A stretch of DNA of 34,915 nucleotides from an uncultured Oscillospiraceae bacterium (GCA_944385785.1 CALWYO010000069.1:1-34915), one strand, 5' to 3'. Counted from the stretch's first letter, positions 6,989 to 15,439 are shown. Translations and numbers: made by a program. The notes: generated from the sequence alone by a model not told the origin.

Positions 6989-7420
6989 CTACTGGTTGTT
7001 GCCGGACAGATACTCTAATGCCATAAGATATCCATCAAAGCCCAATCCTTTTATGGTTTTGACACATGCCTGACGTATATAGGATATTTTTCTGAAATTA
7101 TCGCGTGTGTCGGGATCGGAAATGTGGACTTCCACTGTGGGAATGCCTACAGCCTTTACTGCGTCTAAAAGAGCGACACTGGTGTGGGTGTAGGCAGCTG
7201 GATTTATAACTATGCCGTCAAATTTACCGTAGGCTTCCTGTATTGCGTCGACAATGGCACCTTCGTGGTTTGATTGAAAAAATTCCACATCGATATTTAG
7301 CTGAATGGCTTTTGACTTTATAAGGTCAATAAGCTGACTGTATGTTTGACTCCCGTAAATTTCAGGCTCACGTATGCCCAACATATTTATGTTAGGACCG
7401 TTAATTACTAATATTCTCAT
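6989..7420 (-). CDS. aroQ: Type II 3-dehydroquinate dehydratase
   Basis: 143 residues, the normal type II length. The start is the ATG at 7420 giving MRILVINGPNINMLGIREP; the longer open frame upstream lies inside the aroE-aroK gene. Family signatures are GPNxNxLG, the catalytic Tyr in EIYGSQTY, FFQSNHEG, NPAAYTHTSVAL and VEVHISDP. It dehydrates 3-dehydroquinate to 3-dehydroshikimate in the cytosol. It overlaps the preceding gene by 20 nt and is the last gene of the aromatic operon. Confidence 0.97.
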   Translation of the reverse strand: MRILVINGPNINMLGIREPEIYGSQTYSQLIDLIKSKAIQLNIDVEFFQSNHEGAIVDAIQEAYGKFDGIVINPAAYTHTSVALLDAVKAVGIPTVEVHISDPDTRDNFRKISYIRQACVKTIKGLGFDGYLMALEYLSGNNQ

Positions 7421-8648
7421 TAAACTCCCTCCATATGGCCAGCGCAGTTTCATGTACAGGCGTACGGTTATCAACGAGTACGTCCATAAATTTTTCATAC
7501 ATTGGTTTGCGGATACTATACATAGACAAAAGCCCGCCTGGTCCTGTGGACAGCGGCCTGCCTTCCGTAGCCAGGAGCTCAAGGGGACGGGACAGACAGT
7601 ATACACGTCCGTTTTGATGGAGAAGACTGTAGTTTTCGGGGACCGTCACGACACCTCCGCCGGTGGCAATGATTTTACCGCCATGACCGCAGATCTCGGT
7701 GAGAGCCCTGGTCTCAATTTTGCGGAATTCTTTTTCGCCATGTGAGAGGATAAACTGCTCTGGGGATGTGCCGAATTCGTCTTCAATATAGCGATCCATA
7801 TCCACAAGCTCCCTGCCGGTAAGTTTGGAGAGAGCCTGCCCCACGGAGCTTTTGCCGCTGCCAGGCATACCGATTATAACTATATTTGTGTTGTCCATAA
7901 ACAGTTTAGAAGCTATTGAGTCTATAACAGAGTCATCTATTTTACGCCCTGTAAAGAGTTCCTCAGCGGCTTTTGCCTGCGCTACCAACATAAATAGACC
8001 GCCTGAACAGGGAATAGAGCGGCTGGCGGCGTCCATAAGCAGGCCGGTGCGGAGAGGATTATATACTACATCCATAACGCCTGTGCAGTTGGGAAAGAGG
8101 TCAAGAGAAACTGGAGAGGCAGGACAGTTGGGATACATGCCTACAGGAGTTGTATTGACGATTATTTCTGCGTCAGAGTGACGGTCAAGATTTCCGTAGT
8201 TATTTTCACCTGAACGCGAGATAATCACAACTTCACTGGCGCCAAGACTCTTGGCGGCGGCAGTTGCAGTGCGGGATGTGCCTCCGGAACCAAGAATAAG
8301 GACTTTTTTCCCGTTAAAATCTATTCCTGCGCGCTTTACCGCGTATTCAAACCCATATTTGTCGGTGTTGTAGGCGTGAAGTCCATCGCCCCTGGGAACT
8401 ATGGTATTTACGGCGCCTATCTCATCGGCCTCGCTGTCGACATATGTACAGCTGGGGATTACATCACGCTTATATGGGATTGTGATATTAAGACCGCCAA
8501 TATCCTGCCGGATTAGGAATGATTTCAACTCTTCAGGTTCTAATTCTATAAGTTTGTACTCAGGGCAGCCCAGAGCTCTATGAATTTGAACTGAAAAACT
8601 GTGACCGAGCTTTCGACCCAACAGGCCATATATTTTACTATTGCTCAT
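7401..8648 (-). CDS. aroE-aroK: Shikimate dehydrogenase-shikimate kinase fusion
   Basis: 415 residues carrying two consecutive pathway enzymes. Residues 1-250 are AroE: shikimate-binding GHSFS (15-19), catalytic Lys60 in NITIPYK, AVNT (79-82), NTDKYGF with catalytic Asp96, and the NADP-binding GSGGTSRTA (120-128). Residues 252-415 are AroK: P-loop GMPGSGKS (260-267), DMD (283-285), FRKIE with Arg309, GGG (330-332) and lid Arg364 in EGRPL. The junction MDNTNIVIIG is short. AroE makes shikimate from dehydroshikimate with NADPH and AroK phosphorylates it, so the fusion could couple the steps. The start overlaps the pheA stop by ATGA and the SD is weak, so translation is probably coupled. Confidence 0.96.
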   Translation of the reverse strand: MSNSKIYGLLGRKLGHSFSVQIHRALGCPEYKLIELEPEELKSFLIRQDIGGLNITIPYKRDVIPSCTYVDSEADEIGAVNTIVPRGDGLHAYNTDKYGFEYAVKRAGIDFNGKKVLILGSGGTSRTATAAAKSLGASEVVIISRSGENNYGNLDRHSDAEIIVNTTPVGMYPNCPASPVSLDLFPNCTGVMDVVYNPLRTGLLMDAASRSIPCSGGLFMLVAQAKAAEELFTGRKIDDSVIDSIASKLFMDNTNIVIIGMPGSGKSSVGQALSKLTGRELVDMDRYIEDEFGTSPEQFILSHGEKEFRKIETRALTEICGHGGKIIATGGGVVTVPENYSLLHQNGRVYCLSRPLELLATEGRPLSTGPGGLLSMYSIRKPMYEKFMDVLVDNRTPVHETALAIWREFNENISN

Positions 8649-9787
8649 ATTTCAATATAATTACCTAAATATTTAAAACTGCTGCAACCCTGTTCAAGAC
8701 TCTCCAACATATCGACTACCCTCGGGTCATGGATGCTGGCTTCGATTTCAAAAAAGAACAGAAATTCAAAGTCGTGTCCTATAAGAGGACAGCTCTCAAG
8801 TTTTATGAGATTTATTTCAAGCGCCGCAATCTGTGCAAGAATATCGTATAAAGCGCCGGGCTTATGCTCACAGGTGAGTACAAGCGTTATCCTGTTGGCT
8901 CCAGGATAAACAACAGGGTCTTTTGCTATACATATAAAACGAGTGTAATTATTATCGCTGTTTTGAATATTGATTCCACGTATGGGTTCGAGGCCATAGA
9001 GAGCGGCGCAATTATCCGAGGATATGGCTGCTATGCCGCGTTTGGGCGACTGGGCAACCAACTTTGCGGCCATAGCGGTGTTGGCGCAGGGAATAGACTG
9101 TACTCTGTCGCCAAGAGACTTAAGGAAATTGCTGCATTGTCCCAGGGCCTGCTCATGGGAGTGTATTTCTGTAATTTCATCCAGAGTAACACCCGGCTTC
9201 GTCAGAAGCTCATGACGGATACAGAGCCTTTCACCGCGGACTATTGACACATTGTGCTTGTCCAGCAAATCGTAAACAGCTCTAACAGAACCGTTGGAGC
9301 TATTTTCAATTGGAAGAACTCCGAACTGGCACATGCCCTTTTCAACGGCGTCAAAAACGCCATCGAAGGATTTAAAAAAAACTATATCCCCCCGTGGGAA
9401 CATTTTATCTGCCGCCATTTGTGAATATGCTCCCTCTACGCCTTGGCAAGCGATCAGACCGTCAGATGGAAATAATTTCGGAGTGGATTTCAGAGACTGA
9501 TCAATAATGCTTCGCACTTTGGAGCCCTGGGAATAGAGACTGCGCTGATAAGTGCGGCCCAATTCAAAGAGAACATTAAACAACCGGTGAGTATACATGG
9601 ACATATTTCCGCTTTTGCCGGTCATATCCCGCAAAATTTCGCGTTCGCGCCCCTTGTTGAGAATTGGCATAGAATGCAGTGACTTATACTCCGCAACCTC
9701 CTTTGACAGCTCCATACGCTTTAAAAATAGCTCTAAAAGTTCATTGTCCAAGTCATCTATCTTATTGCGAATATCTGACAACTCCAT
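8645..9787 (-). CDS. pheA: Bifunctional chorismate mutase/prephenate dehydratase
   Basis: 380 residues. Residues 1-90 are an AroQ-type chorismate mutase helix bundle (IRNKIDDLDNELLELFLKRM). About 108-285 are prephenate dehydratase (ACQGVEGAYSQMAA, PIENSSNGSV and the catalytic NNYTRF). About 295-375 are an ACT domain with GALYDIL. The Phe-binding ESRP motif reads ESCP here (residues 331-334), so the usual arginine is a cysteine, which may alter feedback inhibition. It converts chorismate to phenylpyruvate. GGAGG precedes the ATG, which directly abuts the aroC stop codon. Confidence 0.96.
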   Translation of the reverse strand: MELSDIRNKIDDLDNELLELFLKRMELSKEVAEYKSLHSMPILNKGREREILRDMTGKSGNMSMYTHRLFNVLFELGRTYQRSLYSQGSKVRSIIDQSLKSTPKLFPSDGLIACQGVEGAYSQMAADKMFPRGDIVFFKSFDGVFDAVEKGMCQFGVLPIENSSNGSVRAVYDLLDKHNVSIVRGERLCIRHELLTKPGVTLDEITEIHSHEQALGQCSNFLKSLGDRVQSIPCANTAMAAKLVAQSPKRGIAAISSDNCAALYGLEPIRGINIQNSDNNYTRFICIAKDPVVYPGANRITLVLTCEHKPGALYDILAQIAALEINLIKLESCPLIGHDFEFLFFFEIEASIHDPRVVDMLESLEQGCSSFKYLGNYIEI

Positions 9788-10867
9788 CTATTTTTCCTCC
9801 AAAATAAAATCTAAGATAACTGATGCTGTAACAGCCTCTATAACTGGTACGGCTCTTAAAGCGATACACGGGTCATGCCTGCCGTGCACTGTGAGCTCTG
9901 CGGGTTCCATTCTTGAAAGGCTTACAGTCTGCTGGGTGCGGCTGATAGATGCGGTCGGTTTGACTGCTGCTCTGAGCACAATTGGCATACCCGTGGTTAT
10001 TCCGCCAAGTATGCCTCCGCTGTCGTTTTTTGAGGCAGATACATTTCCGCATTCAATGATAAATGGGTCGTTGTTCTCAGAACCGCGCTTTTGAGAGCCG
10101 GCAAAACCTGAACCAAATTCCAGGCCCTTAATTGCGGGTATTCCAAAAATTGCTGACGCAAGACGGTTCTCAATACCGTCAAACATCGGGTTGCCCAGCC
10201 CTGGGGGAAGGCCTATGGCGGCGCATTCGATTACACCGCCCACTGAATCCAGATCTTTGGAGGCCTGGGATATCAATTGCGACATCTGTATTCCCGCCGC
10301 ATCGCTGATTACAGGGATTGACTTACCTGCGATCTGCCTGAAGAGCTCGTTTGATGGATGCAGAGGAAATGAAAAATCGCATATGCTGCCGACAGAATAG
10401 AGGTGAGCCCCGACGTATATACCCTTTGTAGATAGAAATTGCTTTGCAATCCCGCCGGCTATACATAACGGCGCTGTAAGACGGCCGGAAAAGTGACCGC
10501 TTCCGCGCATATCTACACTGTCTCCAAAACGTGCTCTGGCTGTAAAATCAGCGTGGGATGGGCGCGGCTTATCCCACAGCTCTGAGTAATCTTTAGAGCG
10601 TGTATCAGTATTTTCTATTATAGCGCAAATAGGAAAACCATTAGTCGTTGTGCCGTTGATACCTGCGAGAAAGACAGGCGTATCAGCCTCTTTGCGCCGG
10701 GTGGTTAAGTCGCTGCTCCCAGGACGGCGTCTATCCATAAACTGCTGCAATTCATCCATATCCAGCTCTATACCGGCTGGAAGTCCGCTGATAACAACGC
10801 CAATGGCTTTGCCGTGGGATTCGCCAAAAACAGATACTTTAAAATTTTTCCCAAATTCAGATGACAT
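9788..10867 (-). CDS. aroC: Chorismate synthase
   Basis: 359 residues, full length. Signatures seen: FGESHGKAIGVVISGLPAG near residue 14, DRRRPG, HADFTARARFG, RGSGHFSGRLTA and GRHDPCIALRAVPVIEA near the C-terminus. It needs reduced FMN and eliminates phosphate from EPSP to give chorismate, the branch point for the Phe and Tyr enzymes encoded in this operon. TAGGAGG lies upstream of the ATG, which overlaps the aroA 3' end by 11 nt. Confidence 0.97.
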   Translation of the reverse strand: MSSEFGKNFKVSVFGESHGKAIGVVISGLPAGIELDMDELQQFMDRRRPGSSDLTTRRKEADTPVFLAGINGTTTNGFPICAIIENTDTRSKDYSELWDKPRPSHADFTARARFGDSVDMRGSGHFSGRLTAPLCIAGGIAKQFLSTKGIYVGAHLYSVGSICDFSFPLHPSNELFRQIAGKSIPVISDAAGIQMSQLISQASKDLDSVGGVIECAAIGLPPGLGNPMFDGIENRLASAIFGIPAIKGLEFGSGFAGSQKRGSENNDPFIIECGNVSASKNDSGGILGGITTGMPIVLRAAVKPTASISRTQQTVSLSRMEPAELTVHGRHDPCIALRAVPVIEAVTASVILDFILEEK

Positions 10868-12110
10868 TGGCGATACCTCCTAATGCTCTGAAATCTCTGA
10901 AGAATTCAGGATAAGATTTTTCTACGGCCTGAGCTCCAACAATAGTTACAGGACTCTGGCAAAAGGCGCCGGCAATTGCTGCAGCCATGACGATCCGGTG
11001 ATCGTTGCAACCGTTGACTATTCCGCCGGAAAGTCCTCCGCCAGAGACTATAAGTCCGTCCGGCAGCTCAAGGCAATGCCCACCCAGGGAGGATAGCATG
11101 GACGATGTTGCGGCGAGACGATCGCTCTCTTTTAGCCGGAGTCTGGCGCCGCCGTAAAAGCGAGTCTCGCCGCGGGCAAAGGCGGCGGTAACGGCTAATA
11201 TAGGCAAAAGGTCCGGTATATTTGATATATCTATTTCCAGGGAACTGAGGTCACCGCATTTTACAGTGACAAAATTCTCATCAGATACGACGTGGGCTCC
11301 AAAACTGTGAAGGATTGACGTAATTTTTTTATCTCCTTGAAGTGAAGTGCTGGAGAGGCCAGACATTTGAATGTCGCCACCGAGGGCTCCGGCGGCCAGG
11401 AAAAAGGCGCCATTGGACCAGTCGCCTTCGGCTGATATGCAGAGTGGGGACTTATACTGTGAATCTGCCGGTACAAGCCATCCATTTGCGGTGCCAGCGA
11501 CTTTTACGCCGAAGCTGTTCATTGTAGAGACAGTCATATCCACATAGGACGAGGACTCAAGGACTGTCGTCAACTGGATACCGCCACCACCTGAGAGCGG
11601 AAGAGACAGGAGTATTCCGGATATATACTGGGAACTTATATTTCCAGGTATTAAAAACTCTCCGCCTGACATACGGCCGCTGATAGAAAAGGGGAGTTTA
11701 TCCGAGGAAAAGTTTACTCCATGACTGCCCATGGCGCTCATAAGTTCACTGATGGGTCTATCAGGGAGTTTGCCAGAGCCTGAAAAGTATCCACTGCCGC
11801 AGGCGGCAGCAACTACAGGCAGGAGAAATCGGAGAGTAGATCCGCTCTCACAACAATCGCACACAGGAGAGAGTGTGAAATTTTCAGGCGAAGCAACGAG
11901 AAAGTATTCACTCTCACGTGTAATATTCGCACCCATGGAACGGAGAACTCCTGCGGTGGCATCGATGTCCTTTGACGTATCGGTAATATGTATTTTGGTG
12001 GTTTCCCCAGCGCATAATCCGGCGCATATCAGAAGCCTGTGTGCATCGGACTTTGATGAGATTGCAGAGATTTTTCCGGAAAGGGGCGACGGAGTTATGG
12101 TTATATCCAT
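10857..12110 (-). CDS. aroA: 3-phosphoshikimate 1-carboxyvinyltransferase (EPSP synthase)
   Basis: 417 residues, typical length. Key motifs: SKSDAHRLLICAGL near the start, ESGSTLRFLLPV (phosphate and PEP-binding loop), SQYISGILLSLPL, RLKESDRLAATS and NDHRIVMAAAIAG. It transfers enolpyruvyl from PEP to shikimate 3-phosphate. AGAGG precedes the ATG. The gene follows aroB by 26 bp. Confidence 0.97.
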   Translation of the reverse strand: MDITITPSPLSGKISAISSKSDAHRLLICAGLCAGETTKIHITDTSKDIDATAGVLRSMGANITRESEYFLVASPENFTLSPVCDCCESGSTLRFLLPVVAAACGSGYFSGSGKLPDRPISELMSAMGSHGVNFSSDKLPFSISGRMSGGEFLIPGNISSQYISGILLSLPLSGGGGIQLTTVLESSSYVDMTVSTMNSFGVKVAGTANGWLVPADSQYKSPLCISAEGDWSNGAFFLAAGALGGDIQMSGLSSTSLQGDKKITSILHSFGAHVVSDENFVTVKCGDLSSLEIDISNIPDLLPILAVTAAFARGETRFYGGARLRLKESDRLAATSSMLSSLGGHCLELPDGLIVSGGGLSGGIVNGCNDHRIVMAAAIAGAFCQSPVTIVGAQAVEKSYPEFFRDFRALGGIANVI

Positions 12111-12136
12111 AGTTACCTCTTATCTATATAGTAATT

Positions 12137-13201
12137 TTACCGCTGAGCGCCCAAACTGATGATGTCGAAAAGCTCAGGGACTTTTATTGTCATCAGTTCA
12201 CACTGTCCAATACGCTTTGGGACAACAATTGTTATATTGTCGCCGCTGCGCTTTTTATCAGATAGCGCCGCATTATACAGATCTTCTGGATCGTAGTCTG
12301 TATAGGTTGGCAGCCCGTTGCGTATAAGGCATTTTTCAATTCTATCGGTTGTGCCGTTCTCTGTAAATCCCATTCTTTCACCAGCCTGAGACATCATTAC
12401 CATACCTACGGCGACGGCGTGGCCATGGGGGAAAGTGTATCCGCTGAGATTTTCTATAGCGTGGCCGATAGTGTGTCCCAGGTTTAAAAGCCTCCTGACA
12501 GAGTTATCGTGTTCGTCCTCTTCTACAAGTCGGCCCTTGATAGCAACGCACTCTGACACCAGTTGGGCAATAGATTCTCTAACTTCCCCGCGCTCAAAAA
12601 CATCAAATATACGTTCGCTGGTGAGCACTCCATATTTTATTGCTTCGGCTGCTCCATCGGCGAAAATATCTGGCGCCAACGTACTGAAAGTATTTATATC
12701 GCATATTACCGAGGAAGGCTGAAGAAAAACGCCAGCCAGATTTTTGCCTGACGACAGGTCTACGGCTGTTTTTCCGCCTACTGAAGAATCTACGGCGGCT
12801 AAAAGAGTAGTGGGAATTTGGACGTATTTTATTCCGCGCATATAGACGCCAGCTGCAAAACCAGTTATGTCTCCAGTTACGCCTCCGCCCAGAGCGATTG
12901 CTATATCGGACCTGGTGAGACCGTTATCGGCAAAGGATTCCAATATCTCTGAGAGCACATGAAGATTTTTGGAGCTTTCACCTGCGGGAAAAACAAAACT
13001 TATGGGATCAAAACCTGCATCCTCCAGACTTTTCATTACAGGTTGCAGATACAGCTTCTCGACATTTGAGTCGGTGACGACAGCTGCACGGCATTTTCCG
13101 ACTACCTGAGATATAATTTTGCCGCATTCTGCGGTTAAATTTGAGCCGATATGGACGGCATAACCGTTGCCGGCATTTATGTTGACCGAGAATTCATCCA
13201 T
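12137..13201 (-). CDS. aroB: 3-dehydroquinate synthase
   Basis: 354 residues from the ATG at 13201 (MDEFSVNINAG). This start has GGAGG six to seven bases upstream and sits one base after the tyrA stop; the 13 extra codons of the longer frame overlap tyrA and lack an SD. NAD-binding and active-site motifs: PAGESSKN, ALGGGVTGDITGFAAG, QIPTTLLAAVDSSVGGKTAV, DGAAEAIKYG, LNLGHTIGHAIE and HGHAVAVGM. It is a metal- and NAD-dependent enzyme that closes DAHP to 3-dehydroquinate, the second pathway step. Confidence 0.97.
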   Translation of the reverse strand: MDEFSVNINAGNGYAVHIGSNLTAECGKIISQVVGKCRAAVVTDSNVEKLYLQPVMKSLEDAGFDPISFVFPAGESSKNLHVLSEILESFADNGLTRSDIAIALGGGVTGDITGFAAGVYMRGIKYVQIPTTLLAAVDSSVGGKTAVDLSSGKNLAGVFLQPSSVICDINTFSTLAPDIFADGAAEAIKYGVLTSERIFDVFERGEVRESIAQLVSECVAIKGRLVEEDEHDNSVRRLLNLGHTIGHAIENLSGYTFPHGHAVAVGMVMMSQAGERMGFTENGTTDRIEKCLIRNGLPTYTDYDPEDLYNAALSDKKRSGDNITIVVPKRIGQCELMTIKVPELFDIISLGAQR

Positions 13202-13202
13202 A

Positions 13203-14039
13203 TTATTTGCCTCCGGCTGTAGCTTTAAGTTGACGCCCATTCTTTAAAAGTTCACGGAGACTATCGGTGTCGTTTGCTTTAAGAGCGTTCATATATTCGT
13301 TTAAGTGGCTGATAAAAGTATCAAGCTCAGATATGAGATTGTCTCTGTTGGCGGAGAACAGCTCAGTCCACATGTTTTCATCAAGCCTTGCCACACGGGT
13401 CATGTCATTGAAACTGCCGGCAGAAAATCCCATATGAGTTTGAGCAGTTGGGGATTTAACATAGGCGCTGGAGGAGATATGCGCCAGCTGCGATGTATAT
13501 GCAATGATCCTGTCATGCTCTTCGGGTGTTGAGAAAGTAATTACGCCAAAACCTATGGACAGGAAGAACGATTTTAACTTGTCAAGGACGATTATATTTG
13601 AATTTTCATCCGGCGTTAGTATCATAGATGCGCCTACAAAAAGTTCGGTGTCCGCATTGGCAAATCCGCTTAATTCTTTGCCGGCCATTGGGTGACCGCC
13701 GATATATGAGAAACCATATTTCTGTGCAAGAGGAGCTATTGCAGAGCAGATAACACGCTTAACGCCGCACAGATCGCAGAGTATTGTATTACTTGATATT
13801 TTCGGGGCAGTTTCTTCAGCCCATTTGAGCAGAGCCGATGGGGGCAGTGCGGCTAACAACAGATCGCAGTCTTTAAGATTGTCCTCAGTAAGCGGTGCGT
13901 CAATTGAACCTGACATTGTAGCCATGGTCATTGTCTCGTTATCTTTGTCTATTCCGTAAACTGTATGTTCTGTACGGACTTTGATGCTTTTAGCCATGGA
14001 ACCGCCTATCAGCCCAAGGCCGACTATACCTACAGTCAT
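13203..14039 (-). CDS. tyrA: Prephenate dehydrogenase
   Basis: 278 residues from the ATG at 14039 (MTVGIVGLGLIGGS), which has AGGAGG upstream and overlaps aroF by ATGA. The N-terminal Rossmann domain carries GLGLIGGS; the C-terminal helical domain carries GGHPMAGKE and TSQLAHI, with the catalytic-type histidine. It oxidatively decarboxylates prephenate to 4-hydroxyphenylpyruvate for tyrosine. No C-terminal ACT domain is present, unlike Bacillus TyrA, so control may rest more on the leader attenuator (inference). Confidence 0.95.
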   Translation of the reverse strand: MTVGIVGLGLIGGSMAKSIKVRTEHTVYGIDKDNETMTMATMSGSIDAPLTEDNLKDCDLLLAALPPSALLKWAEETAPKISSNTILCDLCGVKRVICSAIAPLAQKYGFSYIGGHPMAGKELSGFANADTELFVGASMILTPDENSNIIVLDKLKSFFLSIGFGVITFSTPEEHDRIIAYTSQLAHISSSAYVKSPTAQTHMGFSAGSFNDMTRVARLDENMWTELFSANRDNLISELDTFISHLNEYMNALKANDTDSLRELLKNGRQLKATAGGK

Positions 14040-15058
14040 CCCACTTCCTCCTCGTTTATCCAACACGTCTCATGTATTATCTGAAGTTTTTTTGCCAGTG
14101 ACTCAAATGCCTCAGGCTTTAGAGATTGAGGACCGTCGCACAGCGCATGTTCCGGATCGTTGTGAACCTCGATAATCAGGCCGTCGGCTCCAGCGGCAAC
14201 CGCAGCGCAGGAAAGGGGCGCTACAAGTGTGCTTCTTCCGGCAGAATGACTAGGATCTACTATGATTGGAAGGTGTGAGAGCTTTTTTAAAACAGGGACA
14301 GCAGACACGTCCATGGTATTTCTCGTGTATGTCTCAAATGTTCTGATTCCTCTCTCACAGAGGACGACGTTCATATTGCCGCCAGCCATTATATACTCTG
14401 CGCTCATCAACAGCTCTTCATAGGTAGCTGAAAGACCGCGTTTTAAAAGTATTGGCTTGTCTACGGTACCCAGCAGCTTTAATAATTCAAAATTTTGCAT
14501 ATTCCTGGCGCCAACCTGTATCATATCCACATCGTCGAAAAGCTCCAACTGAGAGGCATCCATTATTTCTGTGACTATAGGCAGCCCTGTCTCCTCTTTT
14601 GCCAGCTTCAAAAGCCGTATGCCTTCACCGCGAAGACCCTGGAATGAGTATGGCGAAGTTCGCGGCTTAAAAGCGCCTCCTCTTAAAATAGTGGCTCCGC
14701 TGGCCTTTACGCTTTTAGCTACGGATATTATCTGCTCTTCGGATTCAACAGAACAGGGGCCGGCTATAAGTGTGAGATTGCCACCTCCAATAGTGATGTT
14801 GCCAACTTTAATTACAGAATCCTGTGGATGGAATTTTCTGTTGGCATTTTTGTATGGCTCCTGTATCCTCTTGACATCCTCAACTATATCCAGGGCATTC
14901 AGCAGATCGATATCTATTGATGAGGTGTCACCCACAAGACCTAAAATTGTCTGGTGTACGCCTACGGTAGGGTGAATCTCAATCCCTTTGGCCTGAAGCC
15001 AGGAGACAAGACTGTCAAGTTGTGTTTTATTTGGATTTTCTTTTAAAATTACTACCAT
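14036..15058 (-). CDS. aroF: 3-deoxy-7-phosphoheptulonate (DAHP) synthase
   Basis: 340 residues, type I-beta. An N-terminal ferredoxin-like regulatory domain (about 1-70, MVVILKENPNKTQLDSLVSW) precedes the KDPG-type barrel, which has IAGPCSVESEEQI, FKPRTSPYSFQGL, QVGARNMQNFELL, KRGLSATYEELL, CERGIRTFE and IIVDPSHSAG. The N-terminal domain in related enzymes (for example Thermotoga) mediates Tyr/Phe feedback. It condenses PEP with erythrose 4-phosphate, the committed step. GGAGGG precedes the ATG. It is the first structural gene, 29 bp after the attenuator stem. Confidence 0.97.
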   Translation of the reverse strand: MVVILKENPNKTQLDSLVSWLQAKGIEIHPTVGVHQTILGLVGDTSSIDIDLLNALDIVEDVKRIQEPYKNANRKFHPQDSVIKVGNITIGGGNLTLIAGPCSVESEEQIISVAKSVKASGATILRGGAFKPRTSPYSFQGLRGEGIRLLKLAKEETGLPIVTEIMDASQLELFDDVDMIQVGARNMQNFELLKLLGTVDKPILLKRGLSATYEELLMSAEYIMAGGNMNVVLCERGIRTFETYTRNTMDVSAVPVLKKLSHLPIIVDPSHSAGRSTLVAPLSCAAVAAGADGLIIEVHNDPEHALCDGPQSLKPEAFESLAKKLQIIHETCWINEEEVG

Positions 15059-15087
15059 GTTTTTCCCTCCCGAAATATCGCCAAAAA

Positions 15088-15117
15088 AAGCCTCGCAGCG
15101 GTTTAGCTGCGAGGCTT
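15088..15117 (-). terminator. Attenuator terminator of the aromatic operon
   Basis: A perfect 12-bp stem (15106-15117 with 15088-15099 in transcript order) around a six-base loop, followed on the minus strand by TTTTTTTGG. It lies between the leader peptide stop (15148) and the aroF start (15058), so readthrough is needed for any aro expression. Confidence 0.9.
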
Positions 15118-15147
15118 ACAAGCGTTATATTATCCTATCTTGCACCT

Positions 15148-15249
15148 TTATTCAGCCAAACCAGAAAAAGCCTTACCTCCAAAAAAGTAGGTAAAGCTAA
15201 AGCTGAAGCCAAAATAAAGATTTTCAATTTTTCGGGACATGTTGTTCAT
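15148..15249 (-). CDS. Phe/Tyr-rich leader peptide of the aromatic operon
   Basis: 33 codons: start ATG at 15249 preceded by GAGGGG five bases upstream, stop TAA at 15148. Residues 11-23 read LYFGFSFSFTYFF and the whole peptide holds seven Phe and two Tyr, seven of the nine within twelve consecutive codons (12-23). It is followed by the terminator at 15088-15117 and lies in the transcript from the promoter at 15289-15317. This is the layout of a ribosome-mediated attenuator such as pheL. The peptide itself is presumably degraded; its translation senses charged tRNA-Phe and perhaps tRNA-Tyr. It is too short for usual gene callers. Aromatic amino acid operons of Firmicutes more commonly use T-boxes or TRAP; no T-box sequence was seen here. 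Confidence 0.85.
   Translation of the reverse strand: MNNMSRKIENLYFGFSFSFTYFFGGKAFSGLAE
15168..15196 (-). promoter_or_regulatory. Competing (1:2) hairpin of the attenuator
   Basis: In transcript order, segment 1 CUUUACCU (15196-15189), inside the Phe/Tyr codons, pairs with AGGUAAGG (15178-15171) with one G-U pair. Segment 2 continues as AGGTAAGGCTT (15178-15168), whose AGGCTT is the same as the 3' arm end of the terminator and can therefore pair with AAGCCT at its 5' arm (15117-15112). A ribosome stalled on the Phe codons would cover segment 1 and free segment 2. The pairing is visible; the regulation is inferred. Confidence 0.65.
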
Positions 15250-15288
15250 GGCTACCCCTCAAAATCACTGTAGGATATCTTGTAAAAA

Positions 15289-15317
15289 ATAATATCACGC
15301 CTGACTTTTTCTGTAAA
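15289..15317 (-). promoter_or_regulatory. Promoter of the aromatic amino acid operon
   Basis: Minus strand TTTACA (15312-15317), 17-bp spacer and TATTAT (15289-15294), with a TG one base before the -10 (extended -10). The predicted start near 15282 gives a leader of about 220 nt containing the leader peptide and terminator. Confidence 0.7.
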
Positions 15318-15392
15318 GGGGCAGTGTTGCCTAAAAGAATATGGCGTAATTCGCTGTAGTTTCGGCGTTATATACAAAACTATAAATAGTTA

Positions 15393-15421
15393 TTGACAAA
15401 CAGAGCTATATAAGTTATCTT
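15393..15421 (+). promoter_or_regulatory. Promoter of the gntR-ABC operon
   Basis: A perfect TTGACA (15393-15398), 17-bp spacer, TATCTT (15416-15421). It drives the plus-strand operon and is divergent from the aromatic operon promoter about 100 bp away. Confidence 0.8.
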
Positions 15422-15439
15422 TCTATTGTAAGATAGTTA

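Noticed and set aside
15059-15290. T-box leader for the aromatic operon
   Set aside because: No T-box sequence (AGGGTGGNACCGCG type) or specifier-loop stem was found; the leader ORF with Phe/Tyr codons explains the region better.
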